A stretch of DNA of 64,000 bases from Nemania diffusa (taxonomy: Eukaryota; Ascomycota; Sordariomycetes; Xylariales; Xylariaceae): assembly GCA_038501195.1 (NCBI GenBank), contig JBBPUQ010000002.1, forward strand, positions 5,595,001-5,659,000, read 5' to 3'. A program made the position numbers and the translations under genes. This document shows positions 53,811 through 64,000 of the stretch, piece by piece. The notes below the pieces were generated by a model. That model was not told the DNA's origin, searched no databases, and saw nothing but the letters and a program-made list of their open reading frames with translations. Numbering within the stretch: position 1 is the stretch's first letter; each line of letters starts with the position of its first letter.

Positions 53811-55559
53811 CTACTCTTCTAAGCTGAAGTCCCAAGGCTTGAAAGCAGCCTTGAACTTGTCGACATCCTCGGCCTCCTCTGCAGTGGACTGGGCGACATC
53901 GCGCCACGACAATCGGGCCTCGAGGCCGAGGAGCTTTGCCATAACTCGACGGCCAAATTGAAGATCGAACCGGAAGCTGTCGTCAATCCGTAGGACCAGC
54001 TCCTTGCTCTGGATGCTAGTGTCTCCATCATCGGACCAGATCCATACGCGGAAAAAGTCGCTCGTCTCGTTGGTGGCGGAACCCAGATCCGTCTCCTCAA
54101 ACTGGGGGTATTTTTGGTTCTCAGCCTCGACTTTAAACGCGGCCTCGACAAGCCCCTTGCGAATTAGGTCAAATGGCACAGGCATAAACTGCCAGTGGAT
54201 ATGAATGCCCCCTTGGCGACTGATCTCCCAGGTGACTGTGCCGAGTTTGTGCTTAGACTGCGAAGCTACCATCGCTTGCAAAGCTTCCTTGAATCGATTC
54301 ATGTCTTTGAATACGTTCTCAGCATCGGCGCCCATTGCTTGGAATGTTGGCTCATGAGAGAGTGGGATGATCAATTGGTGACAAGGAAATGAGAGACCGG
54401 AAGAGGTGAAGTGGTCAGGGCTGGGCAAGGGTCCTTTGGCGGTGGTCACATAGGCCTCTGTACCAATACAGCATATCATATGCGTGTCGATTTCTGCGTT
54501 ACTGAGGCAGAAGAAACAGCGATCTGGACCAGGGGGCGGTGAGCGTCTGCGTCGCTTGTGCCGACCGTCATGACCGTTGGAGAATCGGCTGAACTGCCCC
54601 TCGTCATCTCGTACTGGGCGCTTTCTTGTGCTCGCGATAAATGGAGAAGGTGTACACCCGGTCGGTACGGAAGTGATCGACTCTCCTGGTGTGATGCTGA
54701 ATGCGTAGAGCGTTTTCGCCTTGGAAGAGTTGCCGAAGGGCGCAAGTGATATGAACCGCGTGATGGCCTTCTTATCATACTCGCCACCGGTGGGTGGATG
54801 CAAGAACGGCTCGCGCTCGTAGAAAAATGCGGCGGGCGAGAATGAGAAGTGGTATCGTGGTTTCAGTGCGGCGCATAGCTCTGCGATCTCCTCCGAAGCT
54901 AGTAGCGCGTCCTTGTTTTCCGGCGCGAGAGCTACATTGGAGTTCTTCGTAACCGCTGCGGGCCAGGGCGTAGTAAGGAGTATATCTGCCGTGTTGGCGC
55001 CTCGCAGCGCCTTCGCGTCATCGACTGTGTGAAACGGTAGGTACTGTTCCTTCGATTGGCCGCCCACGATGGATGCATCTAAAGCTCCGCCTAAAGTAAC
55101 AATACGTATTCCGTCCGATGTCTTGGTCGTGCTTCGCTTCCCGAGAAAATGCAGGTTTTCGCAAATCTAGACACAAGGCATTAGGTTAGAATAGGTGGTA
55201 ACTTTGGAAATACGAGGAACCGAACCGATCCTCACCTCTTCGTCGTTCTTAATGCGCTCGGCTATTAGTTGGGGCAAAGGTGTTGTGCCGACAGTAAAGT
55301 AGGTGGAAAGAGGTACGCGAATTGTACCGTTCAGAAGCCCATCGACAGCCTCATCATCCTGCTCCGAGGCAAAGAGATTTCCGGTGACAATAGCGAAGGA
55401 GAAGTTCTGCTTTTTATGTAATGTTGCAAGCTTTGCGAAAGCCGCTTGGAGCTTGCCTTCCAGGCTACCAAGTACGATCCTGTCAAAGTGGTAGTTAGTA
55501 GTCTGCGAGTCATTCAATATTCATCTCGATGACAAGGAAGCTTACACTTTGGCCGCCAT
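53811..55559 (-). CDS. DRN1: CwfJ/CWF19L1-family protein (Drn1-like)
   Basis: Three exons: 55559-55546 (14 bp), 55479-55236 and 55166-53811, 537 residues. The start reads MAAKVIVLGSLEGKLQAAF and leads to FSFAIVTGNLF, the metallophosphoesterase-like N-terminus typical of CWF19L1 and yeast Drn1. Later come the CwfJ signature CFFCLSNAEIDTHMICCIG (about 302), CHQLIIPLSHEPT, and the HIT-like GGIHIHWQFMPVP (about 405). The last part (LEARLSWRDVAQ, FKAAFKPWDFSLEE) is the second CwfJ domain. A Lys/Arg patch (RHKRRRRSPPPG) precedes the CwfJ part and may be a nuclear signal. Yeast Drn1 helps the lariat-debranching enzyme during intron RNA turnover, and a similar role is likely here. The gene starts 484 bp from the divergent Utp20 gene. 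The tiny first exon is supported by GT|GTAAGC and TTTGACAG. Confidence 0.9.
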
Positions 55560-56043
55560 AGCTTGCGATAAGAAATTAAAATTCCTAGGGCAGGAAGACG
55601 TAGTGGAATGAGTGGCGCGAGGAAATAAGTCTCGCTGCGTAAACGCGTCGGTAATATTGGTGATGCAGGTCTGTAGGTAGCTTCGTAGGTACCAAATTGT
55701 TAGTCTTCCTCTTACTCGTTCTAGTTTAGACTAGTTATAGGTAGTTGCGGCATACAGTGGTGTTTTAAGCCTAATGCGGATGGATAAGATGCAGCATAGG
55801 GCTTATTATCTCTTATCGTTCCTTATCGATCTTATCCACATGCATTAGTGTTCCCGAGCTTGAAAAAAGTTGAGTTTGGGGGACTTTCTAGGATGCGACT
55901 TCAGTGGTGGGGCGAGTTCTTGCGACTTTGTATACCTACCTGTATTCTACACTGGTCATTGACCAAGCCTCTCTAGACCAGGCCTCTCTAATAGCACCTC
56001 ATAACTAGGCGCTGGGGAGTTCCTGTACAGGAAGGCAGTCAAA
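55560..56043. promoter_or_regulatory. Shared divergent promoter of the Drn1-like and Utp20 genes
   Basis: This 484-bp spacer separates two start codons facing away from each other, so it must serve both. It contains the hairpin with GATA-type motifs at 55771-55848. A TTGACCAAGCCTCTCTAGACCAG... stretch near 55960 holds a direct repeat (CCAGGCCTCTCTA-like). No TATA box is obvious on the Utp20 side. Confidence 0.6.
55771..55848. repeat. Hairpin with clustered GATA motifs in a divergent promoter
   Basis: The arms CTAATGCGGATGGATAAGAT (55771-55790) and ATCTTATCCACATGCATTAG (55829-55848) pair with a few mismatches. The 78 bp hold five GATAA motifs on either strand: GGATAAGA once, TTATCT once and CTTATC three times. 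It could be a small mobile relic, a GATA-factor binding cluster, or both. Confidence 0.6.
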
Positions 56044-59000
56044 ATGCCCGCCACAATATCCGGACGGATTTTCAAGTCCCGGAAAAGCAAGACTAGAGGG
56101 ACTCGCCATCAGAAGAATCACCGGTGGGAGTCCTTCACGACCAAGATATCCAAGCTCCATTCTCTCGACCCTCTAAGAAGAGTCCGCCGCTATGACCTCG
56201 AAAACGAAGACCTCGAGGCGACCACCTCATACCTCAGAAACGGCCTGGAGAAATGGGCCGAGCTCAATCTCTCCAAGAGCTTCACCTCCTTCAAGCGAGA
56301 GCTGCAGCCCCTCTGCGACAGCCTACCTCAAATACTACACTTCGAAGGGCGCATTATGGACTTGCTCGAGAAATACATTTCAGCACAGGATCCGGAAGCA
56401 TTGGAGCCCTTGTTCGACCTACTGACTGCATTTGCGCACGATTTGGGCACGCGCTTCGAGAAGCACTATCAACGGTCTCTTTCTCTCATCATCCAAGTCG
56501 CCAGCCGACCCCAAGACGTGGCGGTCATAGAATGGACTTTTGCTTGTCTCGCCTTTATATTTAAATACCTTTCAAAACTCCTCGTCCCAGATTTGAGGCC
56601 AACCTACGACCTACTTGTCCCCCTGCTGGGAAAGTCTCGTGCTCCTGCTCATATCGCCAAATTTGCTGCAGAAGCTCTGAGCTTCTTGGTGAAAAAGGCT
56701 GCGGCGCCAGCACACAGGGAAAAGGCTTTGGTGCAATTTATCGAACATGTTCGTGATGACTTCGCTGCTAGCAGAGACGACCGAAATTTGGAATTGTATT
56801 ATCATGGGCTCATGACTATGTTTGCCGAGGCAGTAAAAGGTCAGGGTTACGGCATACATACGACCGGACCTGATATTGTTAAGGCCCTGGTACTCTCTGT
56901 CCCTAACGACCAATGTGTTTCTCTGGAGCCAATAAACTGGTCTGAGGTTGTTTGTGGTGTTCTTGTAAGTCTGGTTCACCACTCAACCGCCGAGACGTTC
57001 GTCTCTATTCCCAAAGCGATCGCCGACGCAGCGACGGACGACGAATCTCGCATCGAATCCCCGCAACGTAATATTCTCTACATCAGGTGCTTGGGGATAA
57101 TATCAGGAGTCCGCAAGGGAACTCGCATCGCCGACTGGCAACTCATTCTTGACAGTTTTCTGCAATGCCTCCAGCCTATTTCAAAAAATACAAAGAGTCT
57201 AGAGACACTCGAATCCACGGCTATATGGCAGCAATTACTAGTAAACACGGCAATTGTGTGGCAGCGGACCCCGATGGACATATTGATCCCCTCTATTACT
57301 GAATTTTCCGCTGCAATGACACGTGAGCCATTGATGGGTTGGTTTATACCATATTGTTCATATTTCTCCGATTTAGACTCTACCCGTTTCCGAAGCATAT
57401 TCCTCAAGTCATTTCAGAGGTAAGGCATCATGTCAGATACTAATTACGTAGTAAGACAACTAATTGCCGTCTCAGATTCGTTGTCCAGCATTGGTCCCAG
57501 GGTTCCAACGAGGATATGCTCTGCGTGTTTCTGCCACGCATGATCGAATCTCGAGCCTTACCTAGTGTTGGAGACGTGGATGCATTCTCATTGCCGCAAT
57601 CTTGGCAAGATCAGATCGTCACCAAATTCGAAAGATTAGAGATATCCCCTTTCCCTGAGCAAGTTGCATCGAGCGCATACGATAAGGACCCGAAAATATG
57701 GCGTGACAGATGCCTGCCCAAATATTCGGCCCTGCTGCGCCTTCTAGAGTTGACGACTGTCCGGCCATCGACTATTGGGCCTATTGCCGACGTACTGTTA
57801 AGAAAGCTGAAGCTTGCGTTGCGGCCTTCCCAATCTCCACTGACCGAAGAAGCTCGCTTCATCGTCGGTCAGGGTTTCTCTGCTTATCTTCGAATAAGTA
57901 AGGCGTCGGGGCAACTTGATTCTTCCCTGGGCCCATTACTTAGAGCATCCACTCCTCGATATTATCGTTTGACCGGATTTCTAGAAGCGATGCTCGATTA
58001 TGAGACGATGAACGGCCAGAACGAAAACCGAAGCCCCCAGTCTCAGAGTGAAGACAGTGTCGGCCATGAGGGGGAACTTGATCCCTTCCTCCAATGTCTC
58101 GTCCAGAGCTTGTCAATGCCATCGCACGAGCATCGACTGGCCTCGTTACGTTTGTTGAGCAAGCTGGATTCAGCGCCGGATGAGCTAGGCTGTCTCGAAC
58201 TTATGCTGCAGATCGAAGAGACACCCGTGGATCTCCAAAACTCTCGCGCTTTGTCAATGCATATGCGAAACCTTGCTGTTGCATATCCTAATCTTAGCGA
58301 AAGCTCTTGGCTTCGTCATGCCATCCCCTCTCTTCTCTTTGGGATGATGACAGTACAAATGACACCTATTTGGGATTCCGCAGCAGACACTCTAAAACAA
58401 ATTAGCGAGACAAAATCGGGAGATAGTGTTATTTGCGACATTGCATTTAAATGGATCGATGTTCCATCTAAGCGGTGGGAAGGCTCTACGAAGGGGACCA
58501 CGACTACGTCATATTTCGGCCAAACTGATTTCGAATGTAGAAATCTTTCAAGTCTTCGTAGTCGAGCCGAGGATGCGGACCATGTGATCAGCAATGCCCC
58601 TGACATTATTCTAGAGTCCTTCGAAAGGGGTCAAGAAACGGTGCCAGAAACACCTCTTAATGCACGGTCACAGGCACTCAAGGTATTTCTAGCCGCACCA
58701 GCTCTTGCAGAAAGGAGGTCTCGAAAGCTAGTCCCTATATTTCTCGCATGGAGCCTTAGCCAGGACCAGGAAGATATTCAAGAGGAAACGGATGAAGAAG
58801 ATGTGGACAGATCATGGTCTCTTTTTGACAAGAAAACTTTGATTGGAGTATTTGCTCAATTCTCGAACCCCAAAGTTCTCTTCCAAAGTCAGCAAGTTTA
58901 TGATGCGCTACTCATACTGCTTTCAAATGGCGATATCGAGGTCCAAAAGTCTGCTCTCAAGGCAATTTTAACATGGAAGCAGGAGGGTGTCAAGCCGTAC

Positions 59001-62000
59001 CAGGAAAGTTTGGAGTATTTACTTGACGAGGCTCGCTTCAAGAACGAACTCACAGTGCTTTTCCAGGGCGACAAGCAAATCCAGCCAGAGCACCGTGGTG
59101 AAGCAATGCCTGTGCTACTTAGATTACTGTATGGACGGACTATTTCTAAGAAAGGCATTGCAAGTGGGCGACATGGCCTACAGGCAAACCGCTTGGCTGT
59201 ACTAAGGCAACTTACCGTTGAAGACCTGGGAAGCTTTCTTGACATCTCCCTGGGAGATCTTCGTCATATCCAGCTGCTCGGAAAGTCTGGTCTCCACGAG
59301 GATACTTTTCAACGAGAGGGTATGCCCATTCGGAAACAAGTCGGATTTCTAAACATGATGGAAGCCATGATCAACGAGCTTGGCACGAGTGTTGCGGATT
59401 ATATGGACCGGATACTTCCTGCCGTTTTATACTGCCTAGTATCGTCCTGTCGAAAGCTGCAGAAAACTTCTGATGAGGAAGAAAATGAGGAAGAAGCGCC
59501 AGCGCAAAGCTCATTATACCGAACCGTTCGCACTACTTCACTGAAGTGTGTCATCTCATTACTCCAAAATGCCCCGGGCTTCGATTGGACTCTTTATCGC
59601 GAGATTTTGATTAAGGAGGCGGTGGCTCCACGTCTCGATAAGCTTGCTGTTGAGAATACCCAAGGAATTTCTGGGATTCTCCAGCTTCTCTCTACGATTT
59701 CACAATTACCAAAAACCGCACTATTTTTCACCGCTGATGATCGAATCATCCGCAAGTTGATGGATTTGGTAGGCTTTGCTAAGTCTAAAGATGATGTTAG
59801 AATATTTTCTCTCGGGATTCTACGCAATCTAGTCAAGCTGTCCCAATTACCGGCTACCGAATGTGAATTCAACGAACTGATTGCAGAAGAACTTATCGAA
59901 CCTAACGTCAACTTAACCTTGGAAACAGTCGGCCAAGTTCTGAAGACTGAACAACATATTGGCAAAGATCTTCTTTTAGCGTGCGTTGAAGCTGTGGTTG
60001 AGCTGTCTCCAATGGTTCGGCAGTCTCATCATGTTGGAACATTGATGGACGTAGCTGTATTTTTGCTGGAACAACCGTCTAAAACAGTCAGTCCAAAGAC
60101 GAAAAGCGTTATCCTCATCATGCTTGAGAGATTTCTTGCATTGGAGGGAATGGTCTACGAGCCCAGCCTATTAGACCGAATTTACTCAACAATTGCGTCA
60201 CTATATAGCTTCTTCCGAGATCGAACAAGCCGCGATACTCTTTCTAATGTTCTTGCAGTTTTGCTTCGCAGGGAGAATAAGAAAGCTGACCTTTCCAAGC
60301 TATGCGCGGATATCAACGCCTTCCGGGGAAACCGCATCGATGAACCTGATTATGATAAACGTCTGGCAGCATTTAATAGCATATCAAAACCTAGAGATAC
60401 GCCATTTACTTTGAGGGACTGGGAGCCATTGATACACAACATGATTTTCTACCTGAAACATGATGAAGAATATGGTGTTCTTTCAGCGAATTCCGCAGAT
60501 GGCATTTGCAGTTTCATCGATGCTGTTAATACCTCAACAGGCGAGGGAGAGAGCGACTTTCGCAATATGCTTTCTACTATTGTTCTACCGTCGCTATACT
60601 CCAACTCCAAGGAACTCTCAGAAACTGTTCGTCGAGAAACAGCAAGGGTGATGGGATACCTAGTCTCTCGAATGCCATCCTGGGGTCCAATTTCTGATCT
60701 CGTAACGCTTAATCCTGTGCCAGACGAGAAGGATCCAGATCCTAGCTTCTTTAGCAATATCCTCAACCCCGCTGCATCGAGACAGATGCGAGCGTTGCAG
60801 CTGCTTTCCAAAGTTACTATTCATACGACTTTGGGTAGTCGACACGTGGCGCAGTTTTTCGTCCCTCTTCTGGAACACTTCATCTTCAATCGCCCAGAAG
60901 GCAGTGATGACCATGGAGTAGGTGCTCAGGCAGCAACTACCATAGCGGATTTAGCATTTGCTTTGGAGTGGCCACAGTATCGGGCAATTCTGCGTCGGTA
61001 CATAGGCTACGTTGAGACAAAACCAGACGCTCAGAAGCAGTTAATCAGACTCCTCGGCAAGTTTGTTGATACTCTCACATATGCAGCAAACGAGAAGAAT
61101 AATGCGCAGGTGGACATTGATAATTCCTTGAACCGCAAGACGCACCTGTCTAGCACGCTACCTTCTCTTGAAAAGTTTAACGAAGATGTGCTTTCTAGCA
61201 TATTACCACCTCTTCTAAGTTACATGCACGAAAAGGATGAAGCAACTGTCAGCTCGCGCGTTCCCGTTGGGATTATTGTTGTGAAAGCCCTCAAGCTACT
61301 TCCTGAAGAGTCCTTAAACCAGAAGCTTCCCGGTGTGCTCACTGACATCTGCCAAATCCTTCGAAGCAAGGCATTGGAATCTCGAGAAATGGCGCGGGAT
61401 ACACTTTCTAAGATGACATCTCTATTAGGCCCGTTGTATCTCGGGTTTGTTCTGAAAGAGCTTAGGGGAGCCTTAACATCAGGCTACCAGCTCCATGTTC
61501 TGTCTTACACTATGCATACTATCCTAGTAGCGGTTATACCTGGGTTCCAGCCGGGAGATATTGACTACTGTCTTGATGATATCATGGCCATTATCATGGA
61601 TGACATCTTTGGCGTTATTGGCCAAGAGAAAGATGCCGAGGGATACACAAGCAAAACGAAAGAGGTCAAGAGCAGCAAGAGCCAGGATTCTATGGAACTC
61701 ATCGCCCGAACCGCTTCGGTTAGCCGCCTGGGTAACCTTATCAGTCCACTCCGTTCTTTATTACTTGAGAAGCTCGATCTCCGAATGGCTCGAAAGATTG
61801 ATGAGTTGCTCTCAAGAATTACAGCTGGACTCTTGGGGAACTCTGCTGCTGGGAGTCGAGATACGCTTATTTTCTGTTACGAAGTTGTGCAGGAAGTTTA
61901 CGCAAGTCAAAATCATGAAGCTGAACCAAAACTGGATCCGAAGATTAGGCGATACTTGGTCCAGAAAGGCGCAAAGAGAAGCGGCGAGCGGAGCACGACG

Positions 62001-64000
62001 AGTAAATACACGTATAAACTGGTTCGGTTTGCTGTGGACGTTATGCGAGCCGTCTTTAAGAAACACGATAACTTAAGAACTGCTAGCAATATCACAGGCT
62101 TCATACCTATCCTAGGAGATGCTGTGATTGGAGGAGAAGAAGAAGTCAAAATTGCTACCTTCAAACTGTTAAACGTGCTCACTAAGGTCCCTTTCAAGAC
62201 TGATGACGCGTCAAAGCTCTACAAGGTAGCCGCGAAAGAAGCAACAAAATCCATTTCGACATCGATTTCCTTTGCTGGAGACCTTGCGCAAGCTTCACTT
62301 AAGTTAATGGCCGTCATACTCCGGGATAGACGTGATGTGGTTGTTAAAGACGCTGCCATTGATATGTTGCTCAGTAAACTCAAGGACGATTTGACGGAGC
62401 CACTCTATCGTCATATTACATTTAACTTCCTACGCTCAGTCCTGGACCAGAAGATTGAAACTGCGGTAGTTTATGACACTCTTGACTACGTCGGCACCGT
62501 TATGATTACAAATGACGATAAAAATACTCGCGACTTGGCACGAGGCGCTTTCTTCCAGTTCCTACGAGACTACCCACAAAAGAAGAACAGATGGGCAAAG
62601 CAATTAAGTTTTGTGGTTGCGAATTTAAAGTACGATCGGGAGGGCGGGCGTCTATCCGTGATGGAGGTGATCCACCTCCTACTGATGAAGTCAGCCAACG
62701 ACTTTGTTCAAGAAGTTGCTGCTAATTGCTTTATTCCCTTGATATTGGTGCTCGCAAACGACGATAGTGAAAAATGCCGATTAGCAGCTGCTGAGTTGAT
62801 CAAGGAGGTATTTCGCAAAGCCGACAAAGATCGAATATCAAAGTTCCTCGGCCTTGCGCGGAACTGGCTTGAACAAGACGACAACCCTTCCGTTCTCCAG
62901 CTTGCGATTCAATCGTTCTCACTTTATTTCGAGGCGAGAGAGCCTACATCAAGGGACAAGAAAGATCTAGATCTATTGCTCGGCGCAGTGGTCACCGTAT
63001 TGAACAATTTCTCCACCCTAGAGAAGGAAACAGACTTAATAAAGGTTGTTCTACAGGCTATACCAATTTTAATCAACAAGCACCCAAACACCGTTCTCGC
63101 TCATGATGAACTATGGCAGTTAACCCCAGCACCCCTCTCTCATTCCGATACAGTTGTCAAGAGATCCGCGACACAGCTCATAATCACATATCTGGCCGAC
63201 TTTAATGACAATAACAAGAATGTTGATCGTACACAACGCCTCTCTGGGTCACATGGGCTGCAACTGGATAAGAAAATGATCGAGCGTCTGCTCGCAGGTG
63301 TTGTGAGTGTACTAAGCCCGGGCGTAGTAGCACGTTGGAAGAAACAGCAGGGCAGGAAACTCAGCAGCAGGGATCTCAATATCATAACTAGCGATATTCC
63401 TACCGTACAGGAACCAGTAGATGCGGATGAGACCTTGGCAGCAGACGCTAGCCGGATCATTCTTATGCTCAGCAAGTACCTAGATGCAGGCACTCGGGAT
63501 ACAAAGAAAGGGGCAATCGAAGCAAACGATGACGAAGAAAATGACGAAGGGGCAGATGAAGACGAGGAGGAGGAATGGGGAGGACTCGATACTGAGCATG
63601 AGAATGTTAAGGAGCAGCAGATCTCCTTATACAACCTCTGTACCTGGCTGTCTGATATTCTAATCGAGGAGATCCGTCCCCGAGTAGTGGCTTTAATCCC
63701 CAAGGTTGCGGCTCTCGACATCGTCTCGATCCTCGTCGGAACAACACCGGCGGACAGACTACAGCCCTCGTTACATGCCCTATTGATTCCACTGCACCAG
63801 TTAACAGACCCATTAATCCCCGTTCCATCAACAAACGATGAATCATTCAAGACACGGCACGAGGCGCTACGAGCTAAGGCAACGGAGACGATGGACGCGC
63901 TACAGCGCAAGTTTGGCACGGCGACATACACGACTGAGTTATTGGCCGTGCGGGAGCGCGCGCGTAGGAGGCGCGAGGGCCGCTCCCGGAAGCGCAAGAT
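56044..64000 (+). CDS. UTP20: U3 snoRNP scaffold protein Utp20, cut near its C-terminus
   Basis: Exon 1 is 56044-57419 and exon 2 runs from 57476 to the window end; together at least 2633 codons, near the length of known Utp20 proteins (about 2500). The intron is 56 bp (GTAAGG...ACTAAT...GTCTCAG). The N-terminus (MPATISGRIFKSRKSKTRGT then RWESFTTKI) is basic. Nearly all the rest is HEAT-like helical repeats (FEGRIMDLLEKYI, AEALSFLVKKAAAPAHREKA, ALKAILTWKQEGVKPYQ, LGDAVIGGEEEVKIATF). Acidic stretches appear near 59470-59510 and 63525-63580. The last visible part is basic (RARRRREGRSRKRK), as expected just before the end of the family, so only a short piece is probably missing. Utp20 is part of the 90S pre-ribosome and needed for 18S rRNA processing in the nucleolus. 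The frame is open throughout. Confidence 0.95.

Noticed and set aside
57611..63997. Many minus-strand open frames opposite the Utp20 gene, up to 285 codons
   Set aside because: They are antisense shadows of one continuous plus-strand coding frame and contain no domains; Ser/Leu-rich composition mirrors the sense codons.
1..64000. CRISPR arrays, bacterial-type operons, riboswitches, viral genes
   Set aside because: None seen; the window is eukaryotic with introns, monocistronic genes and no such features.

Overview
The window looks like nuclear DNA of a filamentous ascomycete (Pezizomycotina), most likely a Sordariomycete. The genes carry short spliceosomal introns, mostly about 45-110 bp, with GTAAGT/GTATGT donors and CTAAC-like branch sites. 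A transposon shows the transition-only decay expected from RIP (repeat-induced point mutation). The gene set (GH16 with CBM1, Zn2Cys6 regulator, CVNH lectin-like protein, NB-ARC/TPR protein, psq-HTH protein) is typical of that group. The dispersed TAGGTA/GTAGGT motifs make me lean to Xylariales, but this is an inference. I predict 15 protein genes, rebuilt across introns. I saw no tRNA, rRNA or CRISPR.

Layout. 1-3530 (-): large dynamin-family GTPase, cut by the left edge. 5651-7249 (+): secreted GH16 enzyme with a C-terminal CBM1. 7250-19802: about 12.5 kb without a convincing gene. It holds a 66-bp hairpin and a 2767-bp TIR transposon (14422-17188) reduced to AT-rich sequence. 19803-30965 is ordinary genic DNA: Cdc25 phosphatase (+), proteasome alpha7/Pre10 (-), a chromodomain protein (+), an RRM-like protein (-) and a Zn2Cys6 regulator (-). 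31-48 kb is accessory in character: a secreted/membrane Ser/Thr-rich protein (+), a MITE, a transposase-like psq-HTH protein (-), a kinase-like protein lacking the catalytic Asp (-), a secreted CVNH protein (+), an NB-ARC/TPR STAND protein with a GC-AG intron (-), and a two-RRM protein (+). 49-64 kb is housekeeping: Pol5 (+), a Drn1/CWF19L1-like protein (-) and Utp20 (+, cut by the right edge).

How genes may work together. Pol5 and Utp20 act in ribosome production, and Drn1-like proteins act in RNA lariat turnover. Drn1 and Utp20 share a 484-bp divergent promoter that contains a palindromic cluster of GATA motifs. No secondary-metabolite cluster is visible. The accessory block reads as a mix of recognition and signalling genes scattered among small repeats, not as one pathway. 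Exon coordinates were derived by hand from reading frames and splice consensus, without transcript evidence.
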